Part shown: positions 10,137 through 22,479 of the stretch, piece after piece
How positions within the stretch are numbered: position 1 is the stretch's first letter
How the letters are laid out: each line of letters opens with the position of its first letter
Notes under the pieces: model-generated
Databases searched by the model: none
Told to the model about the DNA's origin: nothing
The model's input: the letters and a program-made list of their open reading frames with translations, nothing else
Program-made: the position numbers and the translations under genes
DNA from: Neckera pumila
Lineage: Eukaryota; Streptophyta; Bryopsida; Hypnales; Neckeraceae
DNA length: 64,000 nt
NCBI GenBank assembly: GCA_963969595.1
Contig: OZ018411.1
Location: 11,596,501 to 11,660,500, forward strand
Direction of reading: 5' to 3'

Positions 10137-12677
10137 ATGTCTGTGCGGCGAGCGTCGCAGTACCTGGGCAAGTCGCGGAGCGGCCGCTCCTCGCACGGCA
10201 ATACCAGTCCGCTTTGGCCAGGGAAACTGAGCATTCCGTCCAGCCCCCTTCGGTTGCACGACGAGCGGGAGACAAGTCGACTGATGTATAGTCCTCGTGT
10301 GACGAGTCCTGCTGTGAGTGAGCGTCTGTTTCGGTCGCAGGAAACCGTGAAAGCGTGGTTGGAGTCCAGCCCGACTTCCGTCCTCGATGATCACCATCTC
10401 GATGGCGACATCAGCGCGCACTCGTCCTTTGAATCTTACAATTCTTCGCCTGTTGGATCTCCGTTCCGTCAAAGCGCCTCGTCGTCACGGTTTCTGAGCC
10501 CGTGTCCATCTGTTCCTCGTCAAGCCGGGCTTCTCAGCCCTTGCTCCTCCGTGCATCACCAACCTGGTCATGTCAGGGTAAGCATTCTAACCCTTATTCT
10601 AATCCAATGATTTGAAAAAAACGCCATCTTTTTATTCACAAGTCGGGTTTCGAGGTTACTCCTGGGACTCATTGTGTGTGGACCGTGAATGCAGGTTAGA
10701 GCGATTTCTCCCCCTCGATGCCCCGCTGCGAATCGAAACCCAACCGACGTGTCGCGGATTGATGCAGCACAAAGCACCTACTTCTTGTCTCTCGCTTTCA
10801 AGAAAGCACAAAGTATGATCAATGGTCCTTTTGAACATCGCATTTTTGATTACTTTACTGCATTCTCGTTGTATTCGCTTGAATGTGGGCAGCAAACGCG
10901 ATTTGGAATCACATTGGGATGTCGTTAGTCGTGGTTGGAAGGCGTTGTAATGCATGAGAACTACAGGGTATGGCGCTCTGTCGCATTCTTTAGTAATGCC
11001 ATGAGAGTTCTGTCGTTTTAAGCACCTGCTCTAGACATTTGTGCGTGGTGTGCATTTTACTTACCTGTGACGCTTCTGTTTTCAGATCGGGAGATGTCCA
11101 CTTCCTGTGAGGAGGTGGAGGAGTGCGACTCGCCCCGGAGCGACTTCAGCTTGACGTCCGAGTGGCAGACTATGTTGGCGGCGGGGACCGCGGCCGGCAT
11201 GAGCACTCGCGACTGCGACTCGTCCGCGAACTACTCCGAGTACGAGAATCCTTATGACGTTTTGAACGGCGGCTCCGACGCCACCATGTTCCGTGCTCAT
11301 CGTGCGCATGCGCAAGTGATGAGGCCCGAGCAATGTCGAATTCGCTCGATGGAGTTTCCGAAGGCGTCCCGAGAGTATGACCCCAGCCTTCCGCAACGAC
11401 ATAGTGCGCCGCAGCCAAGGCGAACTGTAAATTATGGTACAATCAAATTCTACTCTGGTTTCTCGATGCCTTGGTATGGTTGGAAACTCTAGTCTTGTGA
11501 TGAGTTGGTAAAGTGAAAGTAGAATCTTGTTACGAGAAGTGACACCCAGAGCCTTGGGAGTGGTGAGGATTGTTGTTTCCGCAATGAATTTGCTTTTTGA
11601 CAATCCAGACGTAACTCCGGAGGTTGAATCTTGTTCAATGTTGCTCAATTCCCCTTTTGGTCTGTAGATCCCATTACAACAGAAAGCAGTGACTGCAACA
11701 TACTAGCAACGCATTTGCAATGGTTTTGCAATGAAGCAATGTGGAACGGAACTTAGTTTGGAACTCGAAAAATACATAGTGTATTGCAAAACCGTTGCAA
11801 AACCGTTGCAAAGTTGTGATTAATTCAATATAAAAGTCTTGGACAAAGAATCGATTGTATTGTATTGCTAAACTGTTGCAAATTCTAAACCATTGCAAAC
11901 ACAGTGCAATACTTCATATTAAACCATTGCAAAATCATTGAAACAAAATTTGTGGGCAATGCAAAACCATTGCAAAAAGTATTGCAAACGCTGCATTCTC
12001 TTGTAGTGAGAGGACATCGTTTTGCTAAATTTACTAGTGGCAGTGTAATGTTTATTGGGTTGAGAGGGTGTTTTAACGAGTGCTGGGTATGGCATCAAAC
12101 AACTTGGGAAAGGTGTCTGTCATGAAATGTACATCACTGTTTGTTGATGTCATACCCGTTGTAACCCATTATAGTACCTTCAATTGGTTCCCTTTAGGTT
12201 TCTGCGCAGAAAGTACGCAGTCTTGGCATTGTATCTTTTAATCTTTGAAACCTTTCAAAGGTTGTCTTGTCCATAGCGCTAGAGCATGAGAATTGTAAGA
12301 AATAAATCAAACTCTTTAGTCCTAATACTTCTTTGCCTTTGAGGTTTTTGATTTTTCTGATAGATGGGCCGTCCTGTGCAGATATGCACGATCTTGACAG
12401 AATATCAGGGCGAATCTCCGAGCGCTCGAGATCTATCGAAGAATCATTTTCGCGGCGAATGCAACAACATCGCACGATGAAGCAACCCGAAATCAGGCGC
12501 CCAGGGTTGTTCGAGAAGATGCACAACGACATCGTCATGGCATTTCGGAAGACGGAGGAGCAGAAGGCCATCGCTGAAGCCAAGCGCGCGGAGAAAGCGG
12601 CAGCAAGAGCGGCGGAGCCCAAGCTCACGAGACGACGGAGCAGCAAAATCCCACGTGGATGCCTCTTCCTCGGATAA
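10137..12677 (+). CDS. Four-exon gene for a Ser-rich, coiled-coil protein of about 407 residues
   Basis: I assembled four exons: 10137-10577, 10695-10812, 11086-11436 and 12364-12677. Donors are GTAAGC, GTATGA and GTACAA; acceptors are TGCAG, TTCAG and GATAG. Phases are 0, 1 and 1, and all three joins keep the frame open, giving 1224 nt. I chose ATG 10137 because it starts the Ser/Arg-rich frame (MSVRRASQYLGKSRSGRSS). Residues 1-150 are Ser/Pro-rich with repeated LSPC(P/S)SV motifs. The middle is acidic and Ser-rich (STSCEEVEECDSPRSDF). The C-terminal third is helical and basic (FEKMHNDIVMAFRKTEEQK, then an Ala/Lys/Glu-rich probable coiled coil) and ends RRSSKIPRGCLFLG. I do not recognise the family. 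The tail is loosely remorin-like, but I would not assign it. The protein has no signal peptide or membrane segment and is probably cytosolic or peripheral. Confidence 0.75.
11672..12008. mobile_element. CACTA-ended MITE in intron 3
   Basis: The left end reads CATTACAACAGAAAGCAG. The right end, read inverted, is CACTACAAGAGAATGCAG. Between them are many degenerate copies of TTGCAAAACC(A/G), clustered in inverted orientation in the two halves. The flanking trinucleotides do not match, so the target duplication is lost or the ends are off by a few bases. The element lies wholly inside intron 3 (11437-12363) of the gene above and accounts for about a third of that intron. Confidence 0.6.
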
Positions 12678-14600
12678 GCAAAACACAAGACAGCAGTTAT
12701 TTTCGGAACCCACCCCAATGTTCACACATTATTTTGCAGCCAACCATAGAATTGATCAACCCGTTTTGTCAGCGGCGTGAAATACTCACGAGTGTACTAT
12801 TGCATTAGCACCCGGAGATCAGATTTGTCTTCAGAGGTGTTGGAATTAGCTTACCAACAGCACCCTGACATGGATTTGTACAGTAACAACGACAACAACG
12901 ACAACAACAACAACAACAGTGCCAACAACTTCGACGTCGTCATCACCGATTATTGATCCACACACAGGACTACAACATTGAGATTCACGGCAAATCATCG
13001 CCAGACCATGTTTCTTTGGTCAAATTCTGAGAGATTGACCCTCCACATTCTTCATACAGATAGTCGATTTGTTAGGCAGGAACTGCAACGATTTGTTTCG
13101 CATGGATTTGTAACTCCGAATGCTTCTACTTCCAATAAAACGCACAACTATGTGTTCTTGTTCAATTCTGGTCTGCTGAAGATATTGTTCGTTATCTTGG
13201 ATGTGAGCACTGAGCACCTTGCAAATGAGCTGTGGTTGTGTTCGAAGCAAACGCAGATGCGGTTATCAGTGGGAAAGTAAAGAATAGTGTTTACTTAGGT
13301 GGAATTTAATACACTATTTCTTATATCGTACATAGTGTATATTTAGGTTGAATCTAAGTAAAGCTAAACGCGTTCGCAGCTGTCCTGTTCCATTCGTGAC
13401 CTTGTGTTTTCTACATCTAAGGTTTCTCTTTGACGCGTTGTAATGATACTGCATGTCTGCGTCGAAAGAAAGATAAACTTCGTCGCAGTCACATCTTTAT
13501 CTCGACGTATCGTGTGATGAGTCTTCCTGAAACGGCTTCGTAGATTTTTGAAAAAACACGGAGCTGCACCCTTTCCGCTGCGTGGTTGCCGATTAGGGTA
13601 CGTTCGCACCAGCTTTTGCGAAGCAGCGGTGAAGTGTAGCTAATTCAGTCAAAGTGCGACGACCGTTGGAGTGGTGCTGACGCGAGGTCTGTGGACCCAC
13701 GTCCGTGTTTGATGAACGCATTTTAGAGGTGCGTAATGAGCGCGGTGTTTGCACCGGCGTGTGTCAGAGTTTAATTTGGGAGGCGAGTTACGTAAAACCT
13801 GGGATTTAGTTTTGGGGGTTTTGCACTGAACGACTCCAATGCCAGTGTCGACCGTCCCCCGTTGGTTTGCACAGCATCAGGACAGGAGAAGGACGGAAGG
13901 AGCTGAGTTTTCTGCACCTGCTCATTGCCGAGTTGCGCATGGTTGTAACTCTAATGTTCTCGTACGCATATTCATCGTTGTGCACAGTGCTCGATCATTT
14001 GGATTGAGTTAAAGGAGTGAGAAGTTGAATGCCACTGCTGAGAAGGACTGTTGTTTTGTCATTGGTGCTGAATGATTGCAACGAGTTGCCAAAGGGAGAA
14101 CAAGATAGATTGTAGGGAAAATCTTAACTTTCCATTTAATACTAAGACGGTGTATTAGCGTAATCGCCCTGTCCGCCCCCATTTATGTATTGCCATTGCT
14201 TTGTCACTCAGATGTACGTTTCCAGAAGATTTAAGTTTTTTTAATACTCCGCCGCCCAGGAACGCACTTTGGGAGTTTTGTCTGCTGCCACGGTAGGAAG
14301 CACCGCTCTTCTGATGTTTCCAGGCAGGCTTGGTGGACCCAAAGGAGCTCTGGTGTGGACCACACATCCCATGCTGCTACAAAACCCCTCCTCAATTGCA
14401 CGGTGCGAACGTATCCTTATTCAGTGGACTTGTACATGTGTTGGAATGCACTTGGTGAAGCAAATAGTAGATGTTATAGGTTGTCTTTTTGAGTGGATAG
14501 GTGTAAAACTATGTACAAGCCTAATAGTAAGGTAGTTAGGGAATAATTATTGTACACATGGCATGTAGCCATCGGATAAAAATCATTTCCAATTTCCTAC
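12678..14600. other. Probable 3' UTR and intergenic region
   Basis: An ACAACA/GACAAC microsatellite sits at about 12885-12917, just after the stop codon region. From 13370 to about 14100 base composition is nearer 45-50% GC, but no long frame, domain or splice-consistent exon chain was found. It could hold a non-coding transcript or decayed gene. Confidence 0.4.
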
Positions 14601-16040
14601 ATTGAAACACTCAATTTCCAAATTTATTTCCTTCCTCTTCAATTCCATTCTTCACGCGGCAAACCCTAAATTATTTAAAATTTCAATTCTACAAAAACAA
14701 AAAAACAATAATCTGATGAGAGACTACAATTTACTCTTCATAGTCCCGCAATCACTGCTTCAAACAGCTACTACATTACTTCAATCAAAGCACAAAAAAA
14801 ATGTAGCCAACACTTCCACCTTCAAAGTGCAAGTATTGTTTTTGTAAATGCAAGCTATCAACCATATTTCTTTGTGTTTTCAAATGCACAGTGTCTTCTT
14901 TGAGGTCTATATGATTGTCAAGTAGCAAATTTTGGCCACGGAGAATTCCTTAAAGATAAAGGTTGATGTTGTAATTTAAAATTGCAACAACTTTCCAGTG
15001 TGCATCTAGACAAACATTGCACTTGTTGAATGTTTTCAAATAATGCGCACTACTAAGAATTTTGCATAGTCCAAAACAATATTTGATGCAATATACAAGA
15101 CGACTTCATAAGTGAAAAGAAGTCATGGGAATGTAACTTGATCCTACAAATCCAAAGTTGAATTTGAAAAGTTCAAGAACCCAAAGAGGTCAAAATGGTT
15201 GTCAAAGGCTGCACTCATACAAATCTCTATTGACAAGCTACTTCAAATCCCTAACTACTTTAGTGAGCAATCATTTTAGTGCAAGTGAGTGGATAGAGAG
15301 TTTATTTTATTTCAATGCCTCCAAATCCATAGCGCAGGCGGTGGTGTAAATTTTTTTTATATTAATTTGACAGTGCATGTTTTTGGCAACGTGGGGAGAA
15401 GGGATTTTTGGCTGTCCAGGTTGCGTGCGCTCTTTTCACTAGATACTACTACATGTTCTACCTTTTATATTGACTTTCAGTACACCATTTTTATTTTTAT
15501 TTTTATTTATGGCGAGTGTGCCTTGTGCCGTTGCCACAGTCAAAATAAAAATAAAAGTAATTTTGTAATTATATTTATTTATGACTACCATGCGCTCAGG
15601 TTAGATTCATCAAAAGATAATTCAAAATATAATTCTATATATGGCGTGCAATGAAATTTTCAAAAATTATAACGTGGCATAATTGAAATTAGTATAGAAA
15701 ATACTAATGTAATTAATTTGAATCCTAAAAAAAAATGGATGAAAAATGAAAAATGAAAAATAATATATATACCAAGGTGATTGCTTTATAAATATAAAAA
15801 ATCCATGGAATACATAAGCTCAATCTTTTTTCTCCCCCTTGAAAATGATTGTATTCATTGAAAGATATTAAAACTTAACTAATCCTTTTACTACACTTAC
15901 TAAGTTGTGCGGACCTACTATCAAAGGTCATGAAATATTCCAAATCTTGTTAAATGAATTCCAAAAATTCTAAATCCATGTATTGAAACATAATTCATTC
16001 CAAATGAAATGACTTTGTATGGGGTCTAATGAATCTAACT
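14601..16040. other. AT-rich intergenic stretch
   Basis: No gene was found. A motif GTGCCTTGTGCCGTTGCCACAG at about 15518 recurs near 16927 and 17177, on both sides of the foldback that follows. This suggests nested insertion into an older repeat. Confidence 0.45.
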
Positions 16041-16923
16041 CTAATATACAATGGGGGAAAAAAAGTATCGTCGTCCTTTTTTGTTCCACTCAAACACCCC
16101 CATTTTCAAACACCTTTTTTTACAATTCTTAATAAAATTCTTAGATCATTGCATTCCTAATTCAATCCCAATTATGTATACCAAATTTTGACTTTAAAAA
16201 AGCAGAACTCCATTTTTGGTGAATTTTAAAAGTCAATTTTCATGATTTTACATAATATTTTATTAAAAACAATTAATGATGAATTTTTTTAATTTAATTG
16301 CAAAGATATGTAGGAAATATCCATATGCACATCTTTCCTTCAACAAGCATCTCCAAAAAAAATTTACAGCTCCTATAAAAATTCAATATTGAAGTGACAA
16401 TGTCCTAATTTTAGAAAATAGATATATTTTTATTTTAATTAGATTTTTCTATTTAACGATCACACTATATCTAATTTTGTACACTTGAGCATGATGGAAC
16501 AATTGCCTTGCCAAAATCTAATTACAATAAAAATATATCTATTTTCCAAAATTAGGACATTGTCACCCCAGTATTAAATTTTTTATAGAAGGAGTTGTGA
16601 ATTTTTTTTGGAGATGCTTATTTAAGAAAAGATGTGCATATGGATGTTTCCTATATATCTCAGCAATTGAATTTAAAAAATTCATCATTAATTGTCTTCA
16701 ATAAAATATTTTGTAAAACCATAAAACTTGACTTTAAAAATTCACCAAAAATAGAGTTTTGCTTTTTGAAAGTTGAAATTTGGTGTACATGAATGGGATT
16801 GAGTTAAAAATGCCAGTATCTAAGAATTATATAAAAAATGTAAAAAAGGGTGTTTGAAAATGAAAGTGTTTGTGTGGGAACAAAAAGGGGCGACAATACT
16901 TTTGTCCCCCCATTGTACAATAG
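16041..16923. repeat. Large foldback element, about 880 bp
   Basis: The left arm starts around ATACAATGGGGGAAAAAAAG and the right arm ends with its inverse, GTCCCCCCATTGTAC. Matching inverted blocks run throughout: CATATGCACATCTTTCCT against AAAGATGTGCATATGGAT, CCTAATTTTAGAAAATAG against CTATTTTCCAAAATTAGG, and TCATCATTAATTG-type blocks. The centre is near 16480, so the arms are about 430 bp with scattered mismatches. There is no coding capacity. It is probably a foldback or MITE-like element; the class is unknown. Confidence 0.75.
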
Positions 16924-17012
16924 TGTGCTTGTGCCATTGCTACAATCAAAATCAAAATCAAAATAATTTTGTAATTTATAAAAACTTCAAAATTCAATAT
17001 CTTTTCTTCTAT

Positions 17013-17168
17013 GAGTCCAAACGCCACAAAACAAAGCCTATGCATCCCTCCTTGCAGAGGGATTTGTGATGGTAACAAGAACAGGATTAGAGGAAACACG
17101 ATCCAAAAGATCTCACCATAATAAATAAAACAGAACAAAACAAACTAACTAACTAACTTAAGGTATAG
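17013..17168. repeat. Related partial copy of the 17.2-17.6 kb foldback arm
   Basis: This stretch contains AACGCCACAAAACAAAGCC, GCATCCCTCCTTGCAGAG, AAAAGATCTCACCATAA, an AAACAGAACAAAACAAAC run and CTTAAGGTATAG. The order and orientation match the right arm at about 17460-17611. Confidence 0.55.
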
Positions 17169-17221
17169 ACTAGTATGCCCTGTGCCGTTGCCACAACCAA
17201 AAGAAAAGGAAAACTATAATC

Positions 17222-17611
17222 AATACCTTAACATAGGCTGTTTGTTTTGTTTGTTTGTTTGTTACATTGAGATTTCTCGGACCATGCGTCCCACGGCCAT
17301 GTGCTTGGTACAGTCAGAAACGTCTCGGCAAGGAGGGGTGCGCGGGCTTGGTTTTGTGGCGTTCCGACCTGTAGTGTGAAAGTTATTGAATTTTGCAAGT
17401 TCTAGTTCTCTTAATTTTTAAATTCATAAAAACTTTGAAATGCCATAACTTTCGTAGCATAGGTCAGAACAACACAAAACCAAGCCCGTGCATCCCTCTT
17501 TGTCAAGACCTTTCTAACGGTACCAAGCATGCAATTGAAAGATGTACAATCCGAGAGATCTCAACGTAACAAACAAAACAAAACAAAACAAAAAGCCTGT
17601 CCTAAGGTATG
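17222..17611. repeat. Foldback repeat, about 390 bp
   Basis: The left arm runs AATACCTTAACATAGGCTG, a TTTGTTTG run, ACATTGAGATTTCTCGGACC, then GGGCTTGGTTTTGTGG. The right arm is its inverse: CACAAAACCAAGCCCGTG, CCGAGAGATCTCAACGTAAC, an ACAAAACAAAAC run and GCCTGTCCTAAGGTAT. The centre is near 17415. No coding frame was found. Confidence 0.7.
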
Positions 17612-17851
17612 GATGGATGGATTGACATCAATGGCTTTCATTCCACATCTATGTTTGGTAACTTATTAATGCAAACTTCCTATGTAGCAAAATTGGACTA
17701 TGTTTGCAAAAAGGACAAATAGAAATTTTTGAATTGAGATATTTGCAAAAATATATAGAGTTGCAAGAGAAGAATTGGAATTGTTGGTTGACCGCCAGAC
17801 AAAATTTTATAGAGAGACTTAAAAAAGTTGGGGAGTTGGGGAGTTAAATTT

Positions 17852-17970
17852 CACTAGAAGAAAACTGCGTTGGAACCTAGGAAAACACGTGGGATTGGTT
17901 TTGTTGAGTTCTTAGTTTCTAACGCAGATTTTTGCGTTCCAATGCGTTTTTGCGTTGCAATTCCGTGGTT
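17852..17970. mobile_element. Truncated half of a CACTA-type MITE
   Basis: It begins CACTAGAAGAAAACTGCGTT and follows the complete copy at 33149-33371 closely through ACACGTGGGATTGGTTTTGT and TGCGTTTTTGCGTTGCAATT. The sequence then diverges and no right terminus is present, so this is a broken copy. Confidence 0.65.
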
Positions 17971-18559
17971 TTATGGAATATGAGTGGTTCCATTTAATTC
18001 CTAAATTTTCTATTCTAGGCGTTCACAGTCATTTTTGGCCTTTTGAATGATATCAATTAGACACATAAGAGTCTCGGAAAGCTCTTGCCTATACATCAAC
18101 TTTGCCTTGCCCATATGTGGTAGCTGATAATTGTTGAAGCATCCTACATTCATTGTCTCAATTATGCATTGCTGCCAAGTCAAGAAATGTTGTTGAGCTT
18201 TGAAGTCTAGAGGTTTAGGAATGCATTATGTATTGCCTTGATCATATTGTCAATTGTACACTAATTGCCGACCTAGTGCTGCAACAATGAGATGGCACAA
18301 AATTATCCCAAGTCTAGGACGTTCATATCTGGAATGTATGGTGGCTGATTAATGAACTTCATATTGAAACCATCTTTTACAAGCTCTAAACCAAAACGGA
18401 ATCAGTGCCTGCTATGTGAGATCCATCATTGAATTCATCATTGTCCTATTGGATTAGAATTGTATTGCTACCATCTTTGTTTGGCCAAGTACATGGCCAC
18501 TTCACACGGATTATTGTGAGCCCTTAAATTAGCACTTTGGACTCTGGGTTTATTTTTTG

Positions 18560-19400
18560 CGATTTATGTTAGTTTTTAGTCCTATTTTGTGCAAATAGCA
18601 TGGAATAAGTAGTTGAGAGGGATTTGGTAGAAGTCCCTACCAAGTCAATGAGGAGTCTTCCTAAAATCGTAGGAATTACAACATATTGTTTCTTTTCATG
18701 ATTTAGGCCTTGATTTAGAACTTGAGAGAATAAATTAGCATTTCCGAGCGAAGTGAGGATGTGAGAGTTAGCCAGTCCTAGTGTCTTGTCCATGTGAAAC
18801 TAAGCCTGCAAGCTGCATGTGACGACCTGGTTAAGTAAGAGAGTCTACCACTAGGTTTACAAGAGTTTAGATCCAATTCACGAAGGATTTGGAATAGTTT
18901 TGTTACACTGCAGGTAATTTAAGAATATCAAGCCAGAATGCAAAGTAGACAAAGGGTTAGGTGATTGGAATATAGGAGAAGAAGGTAAAAGCATGCCAAG
19001 AAGACAATTTAGGAGCCGATCATCTACAACAAACCTTGATACCAAAACAATTTCCCCTCCGGATGGAAATTATTAAGGAGTGACTAATTTTAGTCTCCTA
19101 ATGAATTGTATTATGGAAGATTTGCTTTTGCCCTCAGCATGTGGGAATTCTCAAAAGGTTGCCCCACAAGTTTTGGGATTTTACAAAACTCCACGGTGAC
19201 TCCATGAGAAGTCAATTGCCTTTGAAACTGATGGTAAATTAATAGAAATTTTCCAAACTGCGGTAAAATCTCACCAAAAATTAGGATAGAGTTTTGTGTG
19301 TCCGATAAGCAACTTATCAAGTTTGAAGACTTTTCAATAGTCAGAAGTACCGGAATCAACAACGGCATTGAATTTAACAAGAATTTACAACATGACGGCG
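18560..19400 (-). pseudogene. Possible decayed retroelement fragment
   Basis: On the minus strand a short frame near 19370-19345 reads NAVVDSGTSDY, which resembles the active site of retroviral-type aspartic proteases. Another frame (18793-18569) reads VVIPTILGRLLIDLVGTSTK. Frames are short and broken. On the minus strand a TGGTATCAAGG sequence (near 19040) resembles a primer-binding site. None of this is decisive. Confidence 0.25.
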
Positions 19401-20880
19401 GGTTGACCGGCGTATCCGGAGTTCATGGTGTCTGAATGTTGCAAACAAAGAATGATTTCTTGCTCCTACAAACCTTTTGAATAACCCTAGCTAGTCAGAT
19501 TCCTTGGAAAATGCAAATTCCAATAGTTGGAGTTTTGACCTGTTCTTTGAAATTATCGTTAGTGGTTTTTACGGGCGAAATTAGCCTAAAAGAAGGGCGT
19601 TGGGTCCTCTAGACTAGTTTGGATCTTTTGAACGCAATGGCACAATCGGTTTTCAATTTCAAGTTGTTCCCTAAAAGATAGAGAGGGTCCAGCTGTAGAT
19701 TTGACTGTTTAGAATTAATTAGCGGTAACTCTAAGTTAATTTTCAAAATATCTTGGTTAGAAACGAAGATTGGATTTACTTAAGATCTCAAATCTTTGAT
19801 TAAACTAAGAATATTTGGAAATATCTTAGGATTAAAATGCAGAATATCCTAAGGTAAAATAGGTTAAAATCCTAAATATCTTTGGGAAAAATTTAAGATT
19901 TTACTTAGACAAAATTACCTTGCTAATTAAAGCTTGTTCTAGAAAATTCTTAGATTAAATAAAGATTGTTTAGAAAATATCTTAGGATAGATTAGGAATT
20001 AATTTAGGGTTAGTTAGGTGAGTTTTGAGGCAAAAACGTAGAATATCTCGTGGTAAATCAAGGGGATGGGACTTCTTGAAAAGTATAAAGGGCCCCCTCC
20101 GAGGTTTCCTCAACCCCTTTTTTGCTCACTGATACGCTGCCAAAGTGTGGAAGACCCACACTTTGATTCTGATCATTGAAACTCTGCCCAAAGTGTAGAA
20201 GACCCACACTTTGATTTTGCTTACCGACACTTTGTAGGGAATAATTATTGAGGCCAAGACACGGCCATCTTTTGCTTTCAATTCAATTCCTTTAGTGGAG
20301 GTCTTGGTTAGAGGACGCGGGGTTCCCTTAAAACCAACAAACCACACTAAAATTCACACTGGGAGTTTAGTCCCCCAGAAGCTTGATACATTACTTACAG
20401 ACTAACCAACTTGTCATTGTAACAACGTTGACTTGATTAATTCCTAATTTTTGGTTAAATACTATAATGTGTACCTCATTTAGGAATTAAACAATTAGAG
20501 AATTTGTGACTCGCTCTAACCTTTGATTTTTGGTTTAAGCACTATCATGTGAACCTCATTAAAAGATTAGATCGTCCAAGAAAGAACCGAAGCCGTTTAT
20601 GTTCAAGTTTTTCTTGGGGTCGCTCTCGCATGGCGAAGCTTTGACTTTAAAAACTATTAGTTAGAATTATTTAGTTAGCCTTAGGAATTCTCGCAACTTC
20701 ATAGAAAAAACTTTAGAATAGTCGGAAGTTGTGTTCTTGAAAGATCCCAAAAATTATGGTTAATTGTGAGAGCCATAGAGAGTTTTGAATTAGAAATTGC
20801 TTTAGTTTTAGGAAAAAACCCTAAAAATCCAACAAAAATTAGAAAAAAATCCATTAGTTAACTTACCTTTTTATTAGAAC
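19401..20880. other. AT-rich region with a TATA-like site and twin hairpins
   Basis: TATAAAGGGCCCCC at 20084-20097 resembles a core promoter and could belong to a retroelement LTR. Two direct copies of a hairpin follow at 20141-20165 and 20189-20213. The first is a perfect 10-bp stem, CAAAGTGTGG-AAGAC-CCACACTTTG; the second has one mismatch. No gene follows. Confidence 0.35.
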
Positions 20881-20897
20881 TAGCTCTTAGATAGAAG

Positions 20898-21205
20898 AAA
20901 AGAAACTAGGTCGAAGGAAACCAGAACAAAGGAACCAGAACGAAGGAATCAGAATAAAGAAACCAGAACGAAGGAACCAGAAGAAAAGGAACCAGAACGG
21001 GGAGCCAGAGGGGGTCGGCAGAAGACCGCCCCACCGAGGCCCGCCGCATGTCGGTCTGGAGTCAGTCAAGAGGGGAAGAATAGTCCAGTCCACAAGAGGG
21101 AGGGATCAGTCCAGTCCACGAGAAGGAGGGAATCCATCTAGTCCATCAGGAAGGAGTCACTCCGTCCATCGAGGGGGAGGGTCAATCCAGGCCATCAAGG
21201 TTGGT
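20898..21205. repeat. Degenerate tandem repeats
   Basis: From 20900 to about 21005 a unit close to AAGGAACCAGAACG repeats about seven times with variation. From about 21060 to 21200 a longer unit built on AGTCCA(C/T)..GAGGGAGGG-type sequence repeats four to five times. Both are purine-rich on this strand. No coding meaning is evident. Confidence 0.55.
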
Positions 21206-22479
21206 TTGGCTAACATGGAGTCTAGAGTTTGAAAAAAACTAAGTGACAAACTAGAAACTGAAAATTAAAAGGGTTAGGCCGTTGCTCGCCACACCACCCC
21301 ATTTTCATGTTTTTTGCTAAAGTTTGGCTTGTCACCATAAAAATCAACCTCTCCATTCTCCATAACCACTTCTAACCACAAAACACAACAACAAACTGAT
21401 AATGAAGAAGAATTGAGAGAAGGAAACATATTAGGAGACATTAAGCAAGCCGGAGAAGAAAGGAGCATAAAAACGATTTGGTAAGAATCTCACTATTCCT
21501 TTTAGAATTATTCTTGCATTAGATGATATTTGGGGGTCTTGGAGGGCCGTTTCAGGCCTATTCCCTGATCTGCCCAGATACAGTGAATGCCGGTACGGGT
21601 GTGTCAGAATTTTTTTTTTTTACCAAAATATCATTTTAAGCATTTTTTTTTTTTTTTTTTTTCAAAAAATGACATGACAGTCGCTCGACCATGTCAGCCA
21701 GCTGTTGCTACTGCATTCCCGCAGTCTGGGAACACAACAGCCAGTAGGGGAACTCGGAGCCCTCCAAGACCTCCGAATCTCATCTAATGGATTTTATTCT
21801 TTTTCCTATTCATTTAGAATCATTCCGGTAAATTATTCCTTTTACTATTGAAAAATTTGGTTTGTTGCCACTAAATTTGATTCCTCTGACAATTAGTGGT
21901 CGAATGTTGTTTAGTTTAGTTTTATTAGGCCTAATAAGCCAAATAGGAAGAAACAGAAGTCAAAAAATATCTTAGAATAATCCAATTAAACTAATAAACT
22001 AATGAACAAAGAATAACCTAATTATTCAATTGAAGTAATTGAATTGAATAATTGATAAAGAACCCTTGAGCCTTTGAATTTAGTTTAAACAACCAAAGAA
22101 TAGGAATTACAAATAGAATTAGGGCCTAGAAGTTTGATTGAACTTTTAAATTATGTTTAAAACCAACTTGAATTCCTTGTGGTATTTAATTTAATTCCTT
22201 AATCTAGGGGAATTAAATAAAAAACACTTAAACTAACCAATTATTGTAGGATCTTAGCCAAAGAAAATGTAGGGACAAGGGAACATTGAATTGACCTAAT
22301 TCCCAATCACTTTCCATACTAGGCAAAGGAAATTACATGATGGAGAATGACAGTTATTTTGAGACCATCATGCTTGTGATGTGCAATGACGGCATGGTAG
22401 AAGCCATTGAAACCAAGGTATGTTAGTTTTACATTTATTTACTTATTGCTTGAATTGATTTAGAGTTAAAATTTAGAAA
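21206..22479. other. AT-rich intergenic stretch
   Basis: It contains two T tracts, the longer about 22 bases (21640-21662). No gene, terminal repeat or recognisable LTR was found. The retroelement that follows should have its 3' LTR here, but I could not pair one. Confidence 0.35.

Noticed and set aside
11690..12000. CRISPR-like array of TTGCAAAACC repeats
   Set aside because: Repeats are degenerate, lie in both orientations with no regular spacers, and sit in a plant intron inside a MITE.
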